Assembly (NCBI GenBank): GCA_041484195.1
Contig: JBGPHC010000001.1
Location: 310,001 to 374,000, forward strand
DNA: 64,000 nucleotides
Source of the DNA: PSRI01 sp041484195
GTDB taxonomy: Bacteria; Bacteroidota; Bacteroidia; Chitinophagales; Chitinophagaceae
Direction of reading: 5' to 3'
Position numbers and translations under genes: made by a program. The notes beneath the pieces are model-generated. The model saw only the letters and a program-made list of their open reading frames with translations, was not told the DNA's origin and made no database searches. Below, piece by piece: positions 43,889-53,521 of this stretch. How positions within the stretch are numbered: the first letter of the stretch is position 1; each line of letters opens with the position of its first letter.

Positions 43889-43925
43889 ATAAAAATAGCC
43901 CCGGATCATGAGATACCGGGGCTAT
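43889..43925 (-). terminator. Terminator between rpmH and rnpA
   Basis: Perfect 10-bp stem ATAGCCCCGG / CCGGGGCTAT around 11 bases, followed on the minus strand by TTTTTATT. It lies directly after rpmH and 8 bases before the rnpA TTG, so it should lower rnpA transcription relative to rpmH. Confidence 0.75.
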
Positions 43926-43978
43926 AAAATTATTTGAGCCTTCCTGTTGCAATTTCCCTTATGGAATCCAGGCAGGAA

Positions 43979-44134
43979 TTATTTCAGTCCTCTTTCATCG
44001 GAAACAGAGAGTTTTCTGCGCCCCTTCTTACGGCGACTGGCCAAAACTTTACGGCCATTGGCTGTCTGCATGCGTTTACGGAACCCATGTACTGATTTTC
44101 TGCGCCGGCGATGTGGTTGATATGTACGCTTCAT
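43979..44134 (-). CDS. rpmH: 50S ribosomal protein L34
   Basis: 51 residues, very basic: MKRTYQPHRRRRKSVHGF at the start, the L34 core RMQTANGRKVLASRRKKGR, and ending in LSVSDERGLK. Structural protein of the large ribosomal subunit. Too short for usual ORF cut-offs. First gene of the rpmH-rnpA-yidD unit; a -7 box lies about 100 bases upstream. Confidence 0.97.
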   Translation of the reverse strand: MKRTYQPHRRRRKSVHGFRKRMQTANGRKVLASRRKKGRRKLSVSDERGLK

Positions 44135-44236
44135 TTTGTTATTACTTTTTCACGTTTTGAATTAAGATCCGGGAGAACGGATCGGGTTTCAATCAATCCA
44201 ACAGGCCACCACGCCCGCCAGTTTGTGAAAGGACGG

Positions 44237-44244
44237 CAAAGGTA
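44237..44244 (-). promoter_or_regulatory. rpmH -7 promoter element
   Basis: Minus-strand TACCTTTG, exact TAnnTTTG, about 103 bases upstream of rpmH. No well-spaced TTG. Confidence 0.4.
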
Positions 44245-44343
44245 AGCAAATGAGCACAGAACCGGAATGCTCCTGAAAGAAAATTTTGAGGATGGCACTG
44301 ATTCCCATTTTAAACCCCTGCAAACTGAGGGTGGGCCACCGGG

Positions 44344-45183
44344 TTATCTCGCCTTATAATCTTCTAAATCAACATGTTTTGACTGAATAGCCTGCCCAAA
44401 AAATAAGCTGGCATGAGTATCAAAATCTTCGGGAGAATCGGTGGTGAAAAAACTGAGATTCCCTTTTCTGCTGCAACGGGATTCCATCTCAGGATGTCGA
44501 AAAAAATAGTCTGAAAGGCTTTGGGCAACTATTTCCCCCTGGCTGAGTACGGTAGTCGGTCCTGGCAGGAATTGCCTTATCTTTTCCAACATCAGCGGAT
44601 AATGCGTGCAGGCAAGCAAGATAGTGTCGATACTCTTGTCTTTTGTAAAGAGTTCCTGGAGATTTTTCTGTACAAAATAATCCGCGCCTGGCCCCAGGTG
44701 TTCATTGTTTTCGATCAATGGAACCCACATGGGGCATGCTTCCTGGAAGACCTTCACCTGCGGAAAGAATTTTTTTATTTCAATTCGGTAGGAGTCCGAC
44801 ATCACGGTGCCCCTGGTAGCCAGTATGCCCACTGAATTGGACTTCGTAAAATTTCCAATAATTTCAGTAGTGGGCCTGATCACTCCCAGTACCCTGTTTG
44901 AAGGCTTGAGGCGGGGCAGATCATTTTGTTGTATGCTTCGCAGCGCTTTGGCCGAAGCCGTATTGCAAGCCAGTATTATCAGCGGGCATCCCTTTTCGAA
45001 AAACCATTCCACACATTCCAGGGTATAGCGATACACTGTTTCGAAAGAACGTGTTCCATAAGGCGCCCTCGCATTATCACCCAGGTACAAATAATCGTAT
45101 TCAGGCAACAGGTGCAGGATCTCTTTCAGTACGGTAAGGCCGCCATAACCAGAATCAAAAACACCTATAGGCTGTTGGCTCAT
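44344..45183 (-). CDS. murI: Glutamate racemase
   Basis: Makes D-glutamate for peptidoglycan. 279 residues with IGVFDSGYGGLTV at the start and both catalytic cysteines: Cys73 in ACNTAS and Cys192 in ACTHYPL. Last gene of the envelope run, but separated from the Skp gene by a terminator (45223-45246) and with its own -7 box that ends 5 bases before the ATG, suggesting a leaderless or nearly leaderless mRNA. Confidence 0.95.
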   Translation of the reverse strand: MSQQPIGVFDSGYGGLTVLKEILHLLPEYDYLYLGDNARAPYGTRSFETVYRYTLECVEWFFEKGCPLIILACNTASAKALRSIQQNDLPRLKPSNRVLGVIRPTTEIIGNFTKSNSVGILATRGTVMSDSYRIEIKKFFPQVKVFQEACPMWVPLIENNEHLGPGADYFVQKNLQELFTKDKSIDTILLACTHYPLMLEKIRQFLPGPTTVLSQGEIVAQSLSDYFFRHPEMESRCSRKGNLSFFTTDSPEDFDTHASLFFGQAIQSKHVDLEDYKAR

Positions 45184-45187
45184 GGGA

Positions 45188-45195
45188 CAAAGATA
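45188..45195 (-). promoter_or_regulatory. murI -7 promoter element
   Basis: Minus-strand TATCTTTG, exact TAnnTTTG, 5 bases from the murI ATG. A TTG lies 22 bases upstream of it (45220-45218), slightly wide. Confidence 0.45.
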
Positions 45196-45213
45196 TACTG
45201 CGTGAACTTATAT

Positions 45214-45246
45214 AAATCAAAACCGTCCCGCAGAATTGCAGGACGG
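45214..45246 (-). terminator. Terminator after the skp/bamA run
   Basis: Stem CCGTCCTGCA / TGCGGGACGG (outer 6 bp perfect) followed on the minus strand by TTTTGATTT. It lies between ompH copy 2 and murI. Confidence 0.75.
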
Positions 45247-45268
45247 CTTCAGACGAAGATTTCAATAA

Positions 45269-45841
45269 TTATTTTTTGGGCTTGGCGGCAGGAGCTTCTT
45301 CCTTGGTTGGCTGCCCCACACCCTGAGCAGGGGTCGGCAATTTTACGCCCAGCTTCTTGGCAACAAGGGGCAGTAGGTCATCGCCTTGTGGCGCCACCAA
45401 TAAAGCGTCTTGCTTAAATACCCATGAATAGCCGTTTTCCTTAGCTACTTCATTTACAAGTTGGAATGCTTTTGCGAAATATGGCTGCAATACTTCCTGT
45501 TGCTTTCTCTGCAATTCACTTTGAGAATATTGATCCCAATTCTGGAGAATGGATCCATACTGATTGGCTTCCTGCTCGGCTTGCTTGCGAACAGCTGCAG
45601 CCGTTGCAGGCGCTTTGGCAATGGAATCTTTGCGTTTGAATTCACTCAGGTAATAAGGAAGCATTGATTCCAGCGAATCTTTCTTGAATTTAGTCAGCGC
45701 GGAATCTGCTTTCTTGATGTCCGGCATGATTGAAACCACATCTTCCAGGTTAGTATGTCCCCATTTATTCTGGGCCTGGGTAAAACTGCAGGTGAGCATC
45801 AATATACCCGTAACTGCTACTAAAGAGAAAACCTTTTTCAT
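45269..45841 (-). CDS. OmpH/Skp-family periplasmic chaperone (copy 2)
   Basis: 190 residues: signal peptide ending FTQAQ, then the long alpha-helical hairpin of Skp (charged coil, about 45-140) and a Lys/Pro/Ala-rich tail (PTKEEAPAAKPKK). Skp holds unfolded outer-membrane proteins on the way to BamA. Directly downstream of a second Skp gene and bamA, all on one strand. Confidence 0.88.
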   Translation of the reverse strand: MKKVFSLVAVTGILMLTCSFTQAQNKWGHTNLEDVVSIMPDIKKADSALTKFKKDSLESMLPYYLSEFKRKDSIAKAPATAAAVRKQAEQEANQYGSILQNWDQYSQSELQRKQQEVLQPYFAKAFQLVNEVAKENGYSWVFKQDALLVAPQGDDLLPLVAKKLGVKLPTPAQGVGQPTKEEAPAAKPKK

Positions 45842-45923
45842 GTTATTATTTTATTGATTCTGGTTTTAGTGCTAAAGATGGATAAGTGAGCTGTCGGGTT
45901 TTCAGGCCCCGCCTTTTTAACTT

Positions 45924-46436
45924 TTATTTGGCGCCCAGCGATTTCAACACATCGTCGCTCCGATCCAGTTTTGGGTCGGCAAAGATAACGGTAATTCCTT
46001 CACTTTTATCCAAAATAAAATCGTATCCGCGATCCACAGCCAGCTTTTGGACCGCATTGTATACCTTGTCCTGGATGGGCTTTATCAGTTCCTGTCTTTT
46101 TTTAAAAAGATCGCCTTCGTAACCAAATCGTTGACGCTGAAGATCTCTCAATTCTTTTTCTTTATTGAAGAGTTCGTCTTCTCTTTTTTTCTTCAATTCG
46201 TCACTTAGCATTACCTGTTCTGCATCATAGTCTCTGTACATTCGATTCAGGTCAGCCTGTTTGGCATCCACTTCTTTTTGCCATTGTTCGCTGAACTGAT
46301 CGAGTTTTTTCTGCGCGTCTTTATAATCCTGCAGTTTGTCAAGAATGTATTTCGTGTCAATTACCGCGTATCGTTGCGCGTTGACATTCATGGCAGCAAA
46401 AAAAACAGCAATCGCAAGAATGAATATCTTTTTCAT
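45924..46436 (-). CDS. OmpH/Skp-family periplasmic chaperone (copy 1)
   Basis: 170 residues: signal peptide (MKKIFILAIAVFFAAMNVNAQ), the conserved YAVIDTKYILDKL opening strand, a long coiled-coil hairpin (about 35-120), and a C-terminal strand ITVIFADPKLD. It is 48 bases after bamA, as is usual in Bacteroidota. Works with BamA in outer-membrane protein biogenesis. Confidence 0.93.
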   Translation of the reverse strand: MKKIFILAIAVFFAAMNVNAQRYAVIDTKYILDKLQDYKDAQKKLDQFSEQWQKEVDAKQADLNRMYRDYDAEQVMLSDELKKKREDELFNKEKELRDLQRQRFGYEGDLFKKRQELIKPIQDKVYNAVQKLAVDRGYDFILDKSEGITVIFADPKLDRSDDVLKSLGAK

Positions 46437-46484
46437 GGCCGATAATTTTCGGAATTTGATTTTTGAGTTCAGGAATTTACACTT

Positions 46485-49226
46485 TTATTCCGGTTCAAAT
46501 CCAAGCATGAATGTAAAGCGTGTGGCATTACTGAACTTGGTTCCCGGAGGGGTTAAACGGTCAATGCCCAGACCATAGTCAAACCCAAGCAAGCCAAACA
46601 TGGGCAGGAAGAACCGCATCCCAACTCCCACGGAACGTCTCAACTGGAAAGGGTTCCATTGCTTGAATTCATACCAGCCGTTTGCCGCTTCAAAAAATGT
46701 CAATGCATAAATGGTACTACTGGGGTTGGTAACAAGCGGATACCGCAATTCCAGGGTATATTTATTGAAGATAGTGAAGAATTGCGTAGCCGATTGCTGG
46801 TCCGGATTTACGGTAGGATCTGAACTCTGGTAAACCGGGTATCCCCGATGGGCGATGATGTCATATCCCAGGATACCAAAATTATTGGTCAGGCCCGCGT
46901 CTCCCAACTGGAATCTTTCAAATGGTGATATTTCAAGGTCCTTGTTATAGCGCCCTATGAAGCCATATTTGGCGGCCATCCTCAATACCAATTGGCGGCT
47001 CTTGTCTTCCCCGGCTGCTTTGCCAATAGGTACGAACCACTCGGCATTCATACGCCATTTGTGGTATTCCACCAGTTTGAACTTATCCTCAGCCGTAACG
47101 TATTTTGACGGATTCCTCCACAATGAATAAGGAGGAGTGAATGCCGCGCTCAGCATAAAATTCGATCCGCTTCGTGGATAAATGGGCTGGTCAACCGAAG
47201 ATCTCGACAACGTAAATTTGAGACTGAGAATATTTGAAGTACCGGTGGAGAGACCCTGGAAGAACCCGGGGTAATTCTTTAGTTTATATTGGGTATAACT
47301 CAGCGAATAGATCAGTGTAAAATAATCGTCAGGCCATTTTAGCTGCTTGCCTAATGAAATACTGGCTCCGGCAGCCTTCAAATATGAAGAATCCGCCTTT
47401 TCGTTGGTGTACCTTCCCGTAGTGTAGTCGTATGCGTTGGCATATTTGGAAGTATACAAACTGACGGTAAGTGCGTTACGCTTTTTACCTCCCAGCCAGG
47501 GTTCGGTGAAGGAGAAATTACCGGAACGGAAATAACGTCCGTTCGATTGGTATCTCAGGCTTAATTTTTGTCCATCGCCTGTCGGAAGCGGATCCCATGA
47601 AGAACGCTTGAAAATATTCCTGATGGAAAAATTATTGAATGTGACTCCTACGGTACCGGTGAGACCAATGCCACCGCCCCATCCGGCGCTCAACTCCAAC
47701 TGGTCGGCCGATTTCTCTTCTACGGAATAATTGATGTCAACCGTGCCATCATCTGGATTGGGAACCGGATTAATTCCTATATGTTCCTGGTTAAAATAAC
47801 CCAGGTTTGCAATTTCACGCTGGGAACGGATCAATTCCGACCTGCTGAATTTTTCTCCGGGCACCGTTCTGAGTTCACGTCGAATCACGTGTTCCTTGGT
47901 TCTGTCATTTCCCGCAATATTCACGTTCTTGATGGTCGCCTGGGGCCCTTCCACGATTCGAATCTCGTGGTCAATGGTATCGTTGTAAACAGCCGTTTCC
48001 ACAGGGTCAACGCGAAAAAACAAATACCCGTTATCCATATAAAGTCCGCTTATATCGCCGCCTTCAGGACTCAATTGCTTACCCAGCTTTTTGTTGAGCG
48101 TACCCAGATTATATACATCTCCTTTCTTGATACCGAGAATTTCAGTCAATACTGAATCGGGATATTTTGTGTTTCCTCTCCAGGCAATATTTCCGAAATA
48201 ATACTTATGCCCTTCGTTTACTTTTATGTCGGTATTCAGATTCCCTTTGGAATTAAAATATACCGTATCCTTTTCAATCACCGCATCGCGGTAACCCATC
48301 GAGTTGTAGTATTCCAGCACCGATTCCTTGTCCGCGTCATATTTCTTCTGATTATATTTAGCTGAACTGAAAAGCTTGAACCGAAAATAGGGGTCGAGAT
48401 AATTCAGGGTCTTGGAAGGTGATAAATATCCATATTCCTTCAGGTATTCTTTGAAGGTCTTCCTTTTCTTCTCTCCGTAAGGACTGGAGTATTTGACAGG
48501 ATGCAGGGTAATCCTGGTCATCTCCTTGGTTCCCTTCATTTGTTTCTTCAGTTTGAGCTCGCTGATATTATCATTGCCAAAGAAATTGACCTCATCGATC
48601 CTCACTTTGCCTCCCTTGACGATGTTAAATATAAGTTGCACACCGTTGGTATAAGTTGTATCCGGCTTTTCCTGTATGCTGACTTTGGCGCCCTGAAATC
48701 CCTTATCAGTATAATATTTTTCAATATTTTCAATAGCGGTCTGAGTCCTGGATTCGGTCACCACCTGACTGGTACTGATCCCGATCTTGTCTTTTAGTTC
48801 ATCCGCTTCTCCCTTCTTAATACCCTTAAAAATCACTTTCGAAAGCCTGGGCCTCTCCACGGCCTCAATTTCTACCCATATCTTATTCCCTTCCAGTTTA
48901 GTGATATAAACCTGGATATCGGCGAAGAGATTCTGGCCCCAAAGCTTTTGGATGGCCTTGGAAAAAATATCCCCTCCCGGAATTCTCACTTCATCGCCAA
49001 CAGACATTCCTGATATAGACACTACGAGCGCAGGGTCAAAATATTGGGTGCCTGTAACTTTGATATCTGCTATGGTATATTTTTTGGGAGCCGGTTGATT
49101 AAATATCTGAAGTAGCGCAGGATCTACGGATGTAGTAGGTGTGGTATCGGCAACCTGAGCGTCAGTTTTGGTGAAGGTTATAACCAGGACGATAAAAATT
49201 ACAACAATCTTACAGATCTTCTGCAT
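46485..49226 (-). CDS. bamA: Outer membrane protein assembly factor BamA
   Basis: 913 residues. Signal peptide, five POTRA-like domains (about 50-460) and a C-terminal 16-strand barrel (about 500-913). The barrel part shows the Omp85 features GWGGGIGLTGTVG and a lid-loop block with GRYNKDLEISPFERFQLG, and ends FTFMLGFEPE. Inserts beta-barrel proteins in the outer membrane. Part of the uppS-bamA-skp-skp series. Confidence 0.95.
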   Translation of the reverse strand: MQKICKIVVIFIVLVITFTKTDAQVADTTPTTSVDPALLQIFNQPAPKKYTIADIKVTGTQYFDPALVVSISGMSVGDEVRIPGGDIFSKAIQKLWGQNLFADIQVYITKLEGNKIWVEIEAVERPRLSKVIFKGIKKGEADELKDKIGISTSQVVTESRTQTAIENIEKYYTDKGFQGAKVSIQEKPDTTYTNGVQLIFNIVKGGKVRIDEVNFFGNDNISELKLKKQMKGTKEMTRITLHPVKYSSPYGEKKRKTFKEYLKEYGYLSPSKTLNYLDPYFRFKLFSSAKYNQKKYDADKESVLEYYNSMGYRDAVIEKDTVYFNSKGNLNTDIKVNEGHKYYFGNIAWRGNTKYPDSVLTEILGIKKGDVYNLGTLNKKLGKQLSPEGGDISGLYMDNGYLFFRVDPVETAVYNDTIDHEIRIVEGPQATIKNVNIAGNDRTKEHVIRRELRTVPGEKFSRSELIRSQREIANLGYFNQEHIGINPVPNPDDGTVDINYSVEEKSADQLELSAGWGGGIGLTGTVGVTFNNFSIRNIFKRSSWDPLPTGDGQKLSLRYQSNGRYFRSGNFSFTEPWLGGKKRNALTVSLYTSKYANAYDYTTGRYTNEKADSSYLKAAGASISLGKQLKWPDDYFTLIYSLSYTQYKLKNYPGFFQGLSTGTSNILSLKFTLSRSSVDQPIYPRSGSNFMLSAAFTPPYSLWRNPSKYVTAEDKFKLVEYHKWRMNAEWFVPIGKAAGEDKSRQLVLRMAAKYGFIGRYNKDLEISPFERFQLGDAGLTNNFGILGYDIIAHRGYPVYQSSDPTVNPDQQSATQFFTIFNKYTLELRYPLVTNPSSTIYALTFFEAANGWYEFKQWNPFQLRRSVGVGMRFFLPMFGLLGFDYGLGIDRLTPPGTKFSNATRFTFMLGFEPE

Positions 49227-49304
49227 CCGAATTTGGTTTCCCCGGCAAATTAACGGGATTAATTAAAATGGTTTGTTAAATCACCGATTATAAATCGTTT
49301 TTTG

Positions 49305-50069
49305 CTAATGCGCATCAGTAGCGGTTTCTCGCTGAATCTGGTCACTAGTTTTTCCGAATCTTCTTTCACGTTGCTGAAAGTCGAGAATGGCTTCATAAAG
49401 GTGCTCTTTTCTGAAATCGGGCCAGCGTGTAGTTGTGAAATATAATTCAGCATAAGCCAATTGGTATAATAGAAAATTACTGATCCGGTGTTCGCCGCTG
49501 GTTCTGATCATCAATTCCGGATCGGGGAAATTACCGGTGCAGAGATATTGCCTGAAATTATCCTGGTTGATCTGTCCGGGGTCTAACTTGCCGGCTTTCA
49601 CATCCTCCGCGATATGCTTCACCGCATTGACCAGCTCCCAACGGGAACTGTAGCTAAGGGCCATGATGAGGTTCAAGCCTGTATTGGATTTAGTGAGTTC
49701 AAGGGCCTCCTGCAATTCGGGCCTGGCATATTGCGGAAGCATATTCATGTCCCCGATCACGTGTAATCTGATATTATTCTTATTAAGGGTTGGCACTTCC
49801 TGGTGAATGGTTTCAACCAGCAATTCCATCAGGCCTGTAACTTCATATTCGGGCCGGTCCCAGTTTTCCGTACTAAATGCGTATAGTGTGAGATATTCAA
49901 TCCCCAGTTCAGCACATCCTTCCACAATATTCCTAACGCTTTCCACCCCATGATAGTGGCCAAAAAGCCGGTCTTCTCCCTTTTCCTGAGCCCACCTCCC
50001 ATTGCCATCCATGATGATTGCGATATGACGTGGTAAGCGGCTGACATCTAATTTTTCCCTTGGGGACAT
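49305..50069 (-). CDS. uppS: Isoprenyl transferase (undecaprenyl diphosphate synthase)
   Basis: Builds the C55 lipid carrier for peptidoglycan and glycan synthesis. 254 residues with the catalytic HIAIIMDGNGRWA (Asp21), TLYAFSTENW, and the C-terminal LMIRTSGEHRISNFLLYQ blocks. ATG 50069 is preferred to the TTG at 50078. bamA follows after 78 bases. An exact -7 box (50114-50121) indicates its own promoter. Confidence 0.95.
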   Translation of the reverse strand: MSPREKLDVSRLPRHIAIIMDGNGRWAQEKGEDRLFGHYHGVESVRNIVEGCAELGIEYLTLYAFSTENWDRPEYEVTGLMELLVETIHQEVPTLNKNNIRLHVIGDMNMLPQYARPELQEALELTKSNTGLNLIMALSYSSRWELVNAVKHIAEDVKAGKLDPGQINQDNFRQYLCTGNFPDPELMIRTSGEHRISNFLLYQLAYAELYFTTTRWPDFRKEHLYEAILDFQQRERRFGKTSDQIQRETATDAH

Positions 50070-50113
50070 AGTATTCAAAGTTGAAAAGCCAGGCCACTGA
50101 CCTGACTTTGCGG

Positions 50114-50121
50114 CAAAGATA
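50114..50121 (-). promoter_or_regulatory. uppS -7 promoter element
   Basis: Minus-strand TATCTTTG, exact TAnnTTTG, 45 bases before ATG 50069. It lies in the 154-base gap between uppS and the DUF6089 gene; no clear TTG at -33. Confidence 0.4.
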
Positions 50122-50232
50122 TAAATATTATGGTTTGGAGCTGTAAATTAGTTGTGTTGGAAGCAGACGGATAACGGGTTCTGATATGATTACTATAGAT
50201 CGGACCAGGGCTGGTCTGGTGGTATCATAAAG

Positions 50233-51090
50233 TCAATATTTGGCTGTAGGACATCTATACGAGGAAAGTGTAAAGGAGAGTCCTACTTCAGCGATCACAT
50301 AGCTGTCTTTCTGGCTACCGAAACCCCGCTGGCGCCCCTTGGTTCCGATTCGGATTCCATCCCCGGTTTCATAAGAACGGTCTTGCAACGCATACCAAGG
50401 TGTAAGTGAACCATCAGGAAGCGTTTGAGGGAAGGCATCAGGCGCATAGGTGCCACTTACGTCATCCAGGTAATCTGTTGTGGTGAAACGGTAAGCTACT
50501 TCGAAGGAGAGATTGACATTCCTATTTATATTATACTTAATCCCCATTCCTAATGGGAAGCATAATGCCATGGAGCCGTAGGGTTTATTATTGGGGTAAA
50601 GAGCCGATCCCTGGCCCTCGGTACCCAGGGGCCTGAGGAAATACTTCCTGCCACCCAGGTAAGCGTATGGGTCATAACTGAAAACGCCAGCTCCCATCGT
50701 TACATAGGGTGTGAATGCAAACTCAGGATCTCCAGGCACAAAATGCATGAAATTGAAATCACCCTGGATGGTTGCCTCCCAAATGCTTGTATTGAAACTG
50801 AGGTTTCTTCTTTTTTGATAGTCATTTTTGCTATATACATCTGAATAACCAAGTTGCGCATAGTGAACATTCAAACGCAAGGCCACATATTCACTGAATT
50901 GCTTGCGGAAAAATACTCCGAGCGCCGGTTTGGGTCTGTTTATACCAGCCCTGGTATTCAGGTCACCGAAATAATGGGCGGCGCCGGCAGTGATTCCAAA
51001 TTCACCGTCATATACCGTACCGTCAATCTGCGCCTTTGCCGGAATAGAAAATGCCAGACTCCCCAGTATTAAGATTAGGAATTGTTTCAT
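50233..51090 (-). CDS. DUF6089-family outer-membrane beta-barrel-like protein
   Basis: 285 residues: signal peptide (about 1-20, ending IPAKA), then beta-strand-rich sequence with ITAGAAHYFGDLN, a common opening of this Bacteroidota family, and a last strand ending VGLSFTLSSYRCP. Usually found beside NAD kinase and uppS, as here. Molecular role not known. ATG 51090 rather than 51105 gives a clean signal peptide. Confidence 0.82.
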   Translation of the reverse strand: MKQFLILILGSLAFSIPAKAQIDGTVYDGEFGITAGAAHYFGDLNTRAGINRPKPALGVFFRKQFSEYVALRLNVHYAQLGYSDVYSKNDYQKRRNLSFNTSIWEATIQGDFNFMHFVPGDPEFAFTPYVTMGAGVFSYDPYAYLGGRKYFLRPLGTEGQGSALYPNNKPYGSMALCFPLGMGIKYNINRNVNLSFEVAYRFTTTDYLDDVSGTYAPDAFPQTLPDGSLTPWYALQDRSYETGDGIRIGTKGRQRGFGSQKDSYVIAEVGLSFTLSSYRCPTAKY

Positions 51091-51197
51091 GATTGCAAAA
51101 TACAAGATTAGTATTAAACGTTCACAAGCGGCTTGTCATTTTATCGAATTCTTAAATATTCCCCAAAAATCGGGTTAGTCTCTCTGAATCCTCTTTT

Positions 51198-52076
51198 TCA
51201 ATTCCTTTTGTCCAAACCCCAGGATAATTTACTACGGAGGGTTTGAAGAAAACTCTTCTCATTTAGCCTGACCAGACTTATGGTAAAGTTTTCTTTTTTA
51301 ACAGCCAATTGAACTTCCTTGTTCACGATTTCTTTTCGGCTATCCAGGGCGCAAATGAATTTGTCAGTTCTGCCTTCCACTTCAAAAGAAATGATATTAT
51401 CGTCAGGAACTACGATGGGTCTCACATTGAGGTTGTGTGGAGCTACTGGAGTTATTATAAAACTCGCCGAATCAGGAAAAAGAACCGGTCCGTTGCAGCT
51501 CAAAGAATAGCCGGTTGAACCCGTGGGTGTTGCCACTATCAATCCATCGGCCCAATAAGTATTCAGAAATTCTCCGTTCAGGTAAGTATGGATCTTGATC
51601 ATGGACGAGGTATCCCGCTTGTGTATGGCAAACTCATTCAGGCCATAAGGGGTGTCTCCGAAAAGGGGAATATCCGCGTCCAGGTGAATGAGGCTTCTCT
51701 GATCCACTACAAAAGTGTGATCCTTTAGCGCCTTCACGGTTTTATTTAATTCATCTTTACCGATGGTGGCCAGAAAGCCGAGGCGGCCGAAATTGATTCC
51801 CAAAACAGGAATATTCTTGTCCCTGATTAAGGTCACGGTATCGAGCAATGTGCCATCACCTCCCAGGCTGATGACACATTCAAAGCTTTCGTCAAGGTCT
51901 GATGAATCGGTGAATACGCTGTATTTGCCCGCGTCAACAAGTGAATCCTTTATTTGCTCAAAAAAGTCATTGTGAATTACGCAGGCAATTTTTTGTTTGC
52001 TCAATTCTTCCAGAAGCATGAAAAGGTCTGCCTGTTGAAGTGTTTCTCCACCACGGCTGTATATGGCAATCTTCAT
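51198..52076 (-). CDS. nadK: NAD kinase
   Basis: Phosphorylates NAD to NADP in the cytoplasm. 292 residues with the GGDGT motif (Asp74) in SLGGDGTLLD, GINFGRLGFLA, NE in LNEFAIHK, and TPTGSTGYSLSCNGP. Lies between the DUF6089 gene and a POTRA/barrel gene on the same strand, a common Bacteroidota neighbourhood. Confidence 0.95.
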   Translation of the reverse strand: MKIAIYSRGGETLQQADLFMLLEELSKQKIACVIHNDFFEQIKDSLVDAGKYSVFTDSSDLDESFECVISLGGDGTLLDTVTLIRDKNIPVLGINFGRLGFLATIGKDELNKTVKALKDHTFVVDQRSLIHLDADIPLFGDTPYGLNEFAIHKRDTSSMIKIHTYLNGEFLNTYWADGLIVATPTGSTGYSLSCNGPVLFPDSASFIITPVAPHNLNVRPIVVPDDNIISFEVEGRTDKFICALDSRKEIVNKEVQLAVKKENFTISLVRLNEKSFLQTLRSKLSWGLDKRN

Positions 52077-52093
52077 TTTGGATTAATTCATTT

Positions 52094-53521
52094 CTAAAAA
52101 TCCGTACGGGGATGTAAAAATAGGCCCTTTTCGCCTAATTGATTTAGGCTGAATTCAAACCTCATGGAAAAATCATAAATAGTGATCATGTCAAGCCCGA
52201 TGCCACCGGTATATAGGAAACGATTATTGAGGAAGTTCGGCCCTTGGTTCCTGTTATAGGCATAACCCGCGTCACCGAATACCTTCAGGTAGAAACGGAA
52301 AGGGATATGCGCATAAGACCTTGATTTAAGGCCTGTATTTAGGCGGGGGGCCCAGATTTCCCTTTTGAAAGTGGCCCTGGCAAGACCTCCAACCACTCCA
52401 TCCATTACATAAAATTCCAGGCCGCGCAAATAGGCATCCCCATATCCAAACAATCTAAGGTTGGAATATGGCTGGTTGAATGGTAGTTTCAGGCTGGCTA
52501 CACCTTGTATGGCAAAAAAATATTTCGGACTGACCTCCCAGTATTGGGAAGCTCTGAGGGTAGTCTGCCAAAGGTTGACCTCCTTATTGATACCTCGTTT
52601 GGTGAAGCTCAGGTCCCACATCAATCCCTTCAAAGGGTATGGAATATAGTCCACTTTGAAATACTCGTGCTGATAAAAGAATTCGGGATACTTGACTTCC
52701 CTAAGTCCATTGGAATAATAATCTGGATTGAGCTTGAGTACGGAATCACTGACCGACTGGAAGCCATAACTCAGGCGAAAGGTATGCCGCGCTATGGAAC
52801 CTTTCCGATAGGTGTAACCTATACCCACCCTAAGCTGACTCATCACAAAATGATCGTCATTCTTATAAAATATCTGTTTGTTATTTTGCGTAGCGTATGT
52901 GATCTCTTTATTCCTGGAATAGGCAAAGTCCAGTATTATTCCATGCTTGAGAGATTTGTCAATATAAGGCACCATGTAATTAAATGCTACCTGCCTGGTA
53001 TAACCGCTGATTAGCCACAAATTCAACTTGTCATTCCTTCCGCTCACGTTGCTGCCCGTAAACTTCAGCCCGTAGTTTACGCGGTTCAGGCTGGCATTGT
53101 ACTCATTGATCCAAACATTAATATTTCTGTCAACAGGCTTAAAATAGGGGATGGGGAAGTAGAACCATCTTTCCTTGACGTCCACCAGGATATCGAGGGA
53201 ATCATTAACCCAATTGGTGAAATCCACAGTAACGTCTATAAAAAGAGTGGTATTCATGAGATTCTGCCGCGATAGCTGAATGTCCCTGAGGATGTCTGAA
53301 ATGGAATAGGACCGGCCTTTCTTGAGCAGGACTTCCCTTTCCACGATATAACGCTTGGTGATTCTGTTTCCGATCAGATGAACGTCCCGGATGGTGAGAA
53401 AGGATGTTTTGAGGATCTGATGATCTTCATAGGGTTTGTCCTCGTTTTCCTGGGCAGGTAACAATCGGGATAAACAAAGGAATACTACCAGCCAGAAGCC
53501 ATATTTACACAAGCTCCTCAT
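52094..53521 (-). CDS. POTRA/Omp85-like outer-membrane barrel protein
   Basis: 475 residues: signal peptide (about 5-23), a single POTRA-like domain (about 40-120; IRDVHLIGNRITKRYIVERE, DILRDIQLSRQNL), then a beta-barrel of about 350 residues ending in an aromatic (HPRTDF), the usual signal for BamA-mediated insertion. Shorter than BamA or TamA. Could be a patatin-less PlpD-like or TamA-like protein; its substrate is unknown. 17 bases upstream of nadK in the same direction. Confidence 0.78.
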   Translation of the reverse strand: MRSLCKYGFWLVVFLCLSRLLPAQENEDKPYEDHQILKTSFLTIRDVHLIGNRITKRYIVEREVLLKKGRSYSISDILRDIQLSRQNLMNTTLFIDVTVDFTNWVNDSLDILVDVKERWFYFPIPYFKPVDRNINVWINEYNASLNRVNYGLKFTGSNVSGRNDKLNLWLISGYTRQVAFNYMVPYIDKSLKHGIILDFAYSRNKEITYATQNNKQIFYKNDDHFVMSQLRVGIGYTYRKGSIARHTFRLSYGFQSVSDSVLKLNPDYYSNGLREVKYPEFFYQHEYFKVDYIPYPLKGLMWDLSFTKRGINKEVNLWQTTLRASQYWEVSPKYFFAIQGVASLKLPFNQPYSNLRLFGYGDAYLRGLEFYVMDGVVGGLARATFKREIWAPRLNTGLKSRSYAHIPFRFYLKVFGDAGYAYNRNQGPNFLNNRFLYTGGIGLDMITIYDFSMRFEFSLNQLGEKGLFLHPRTDF

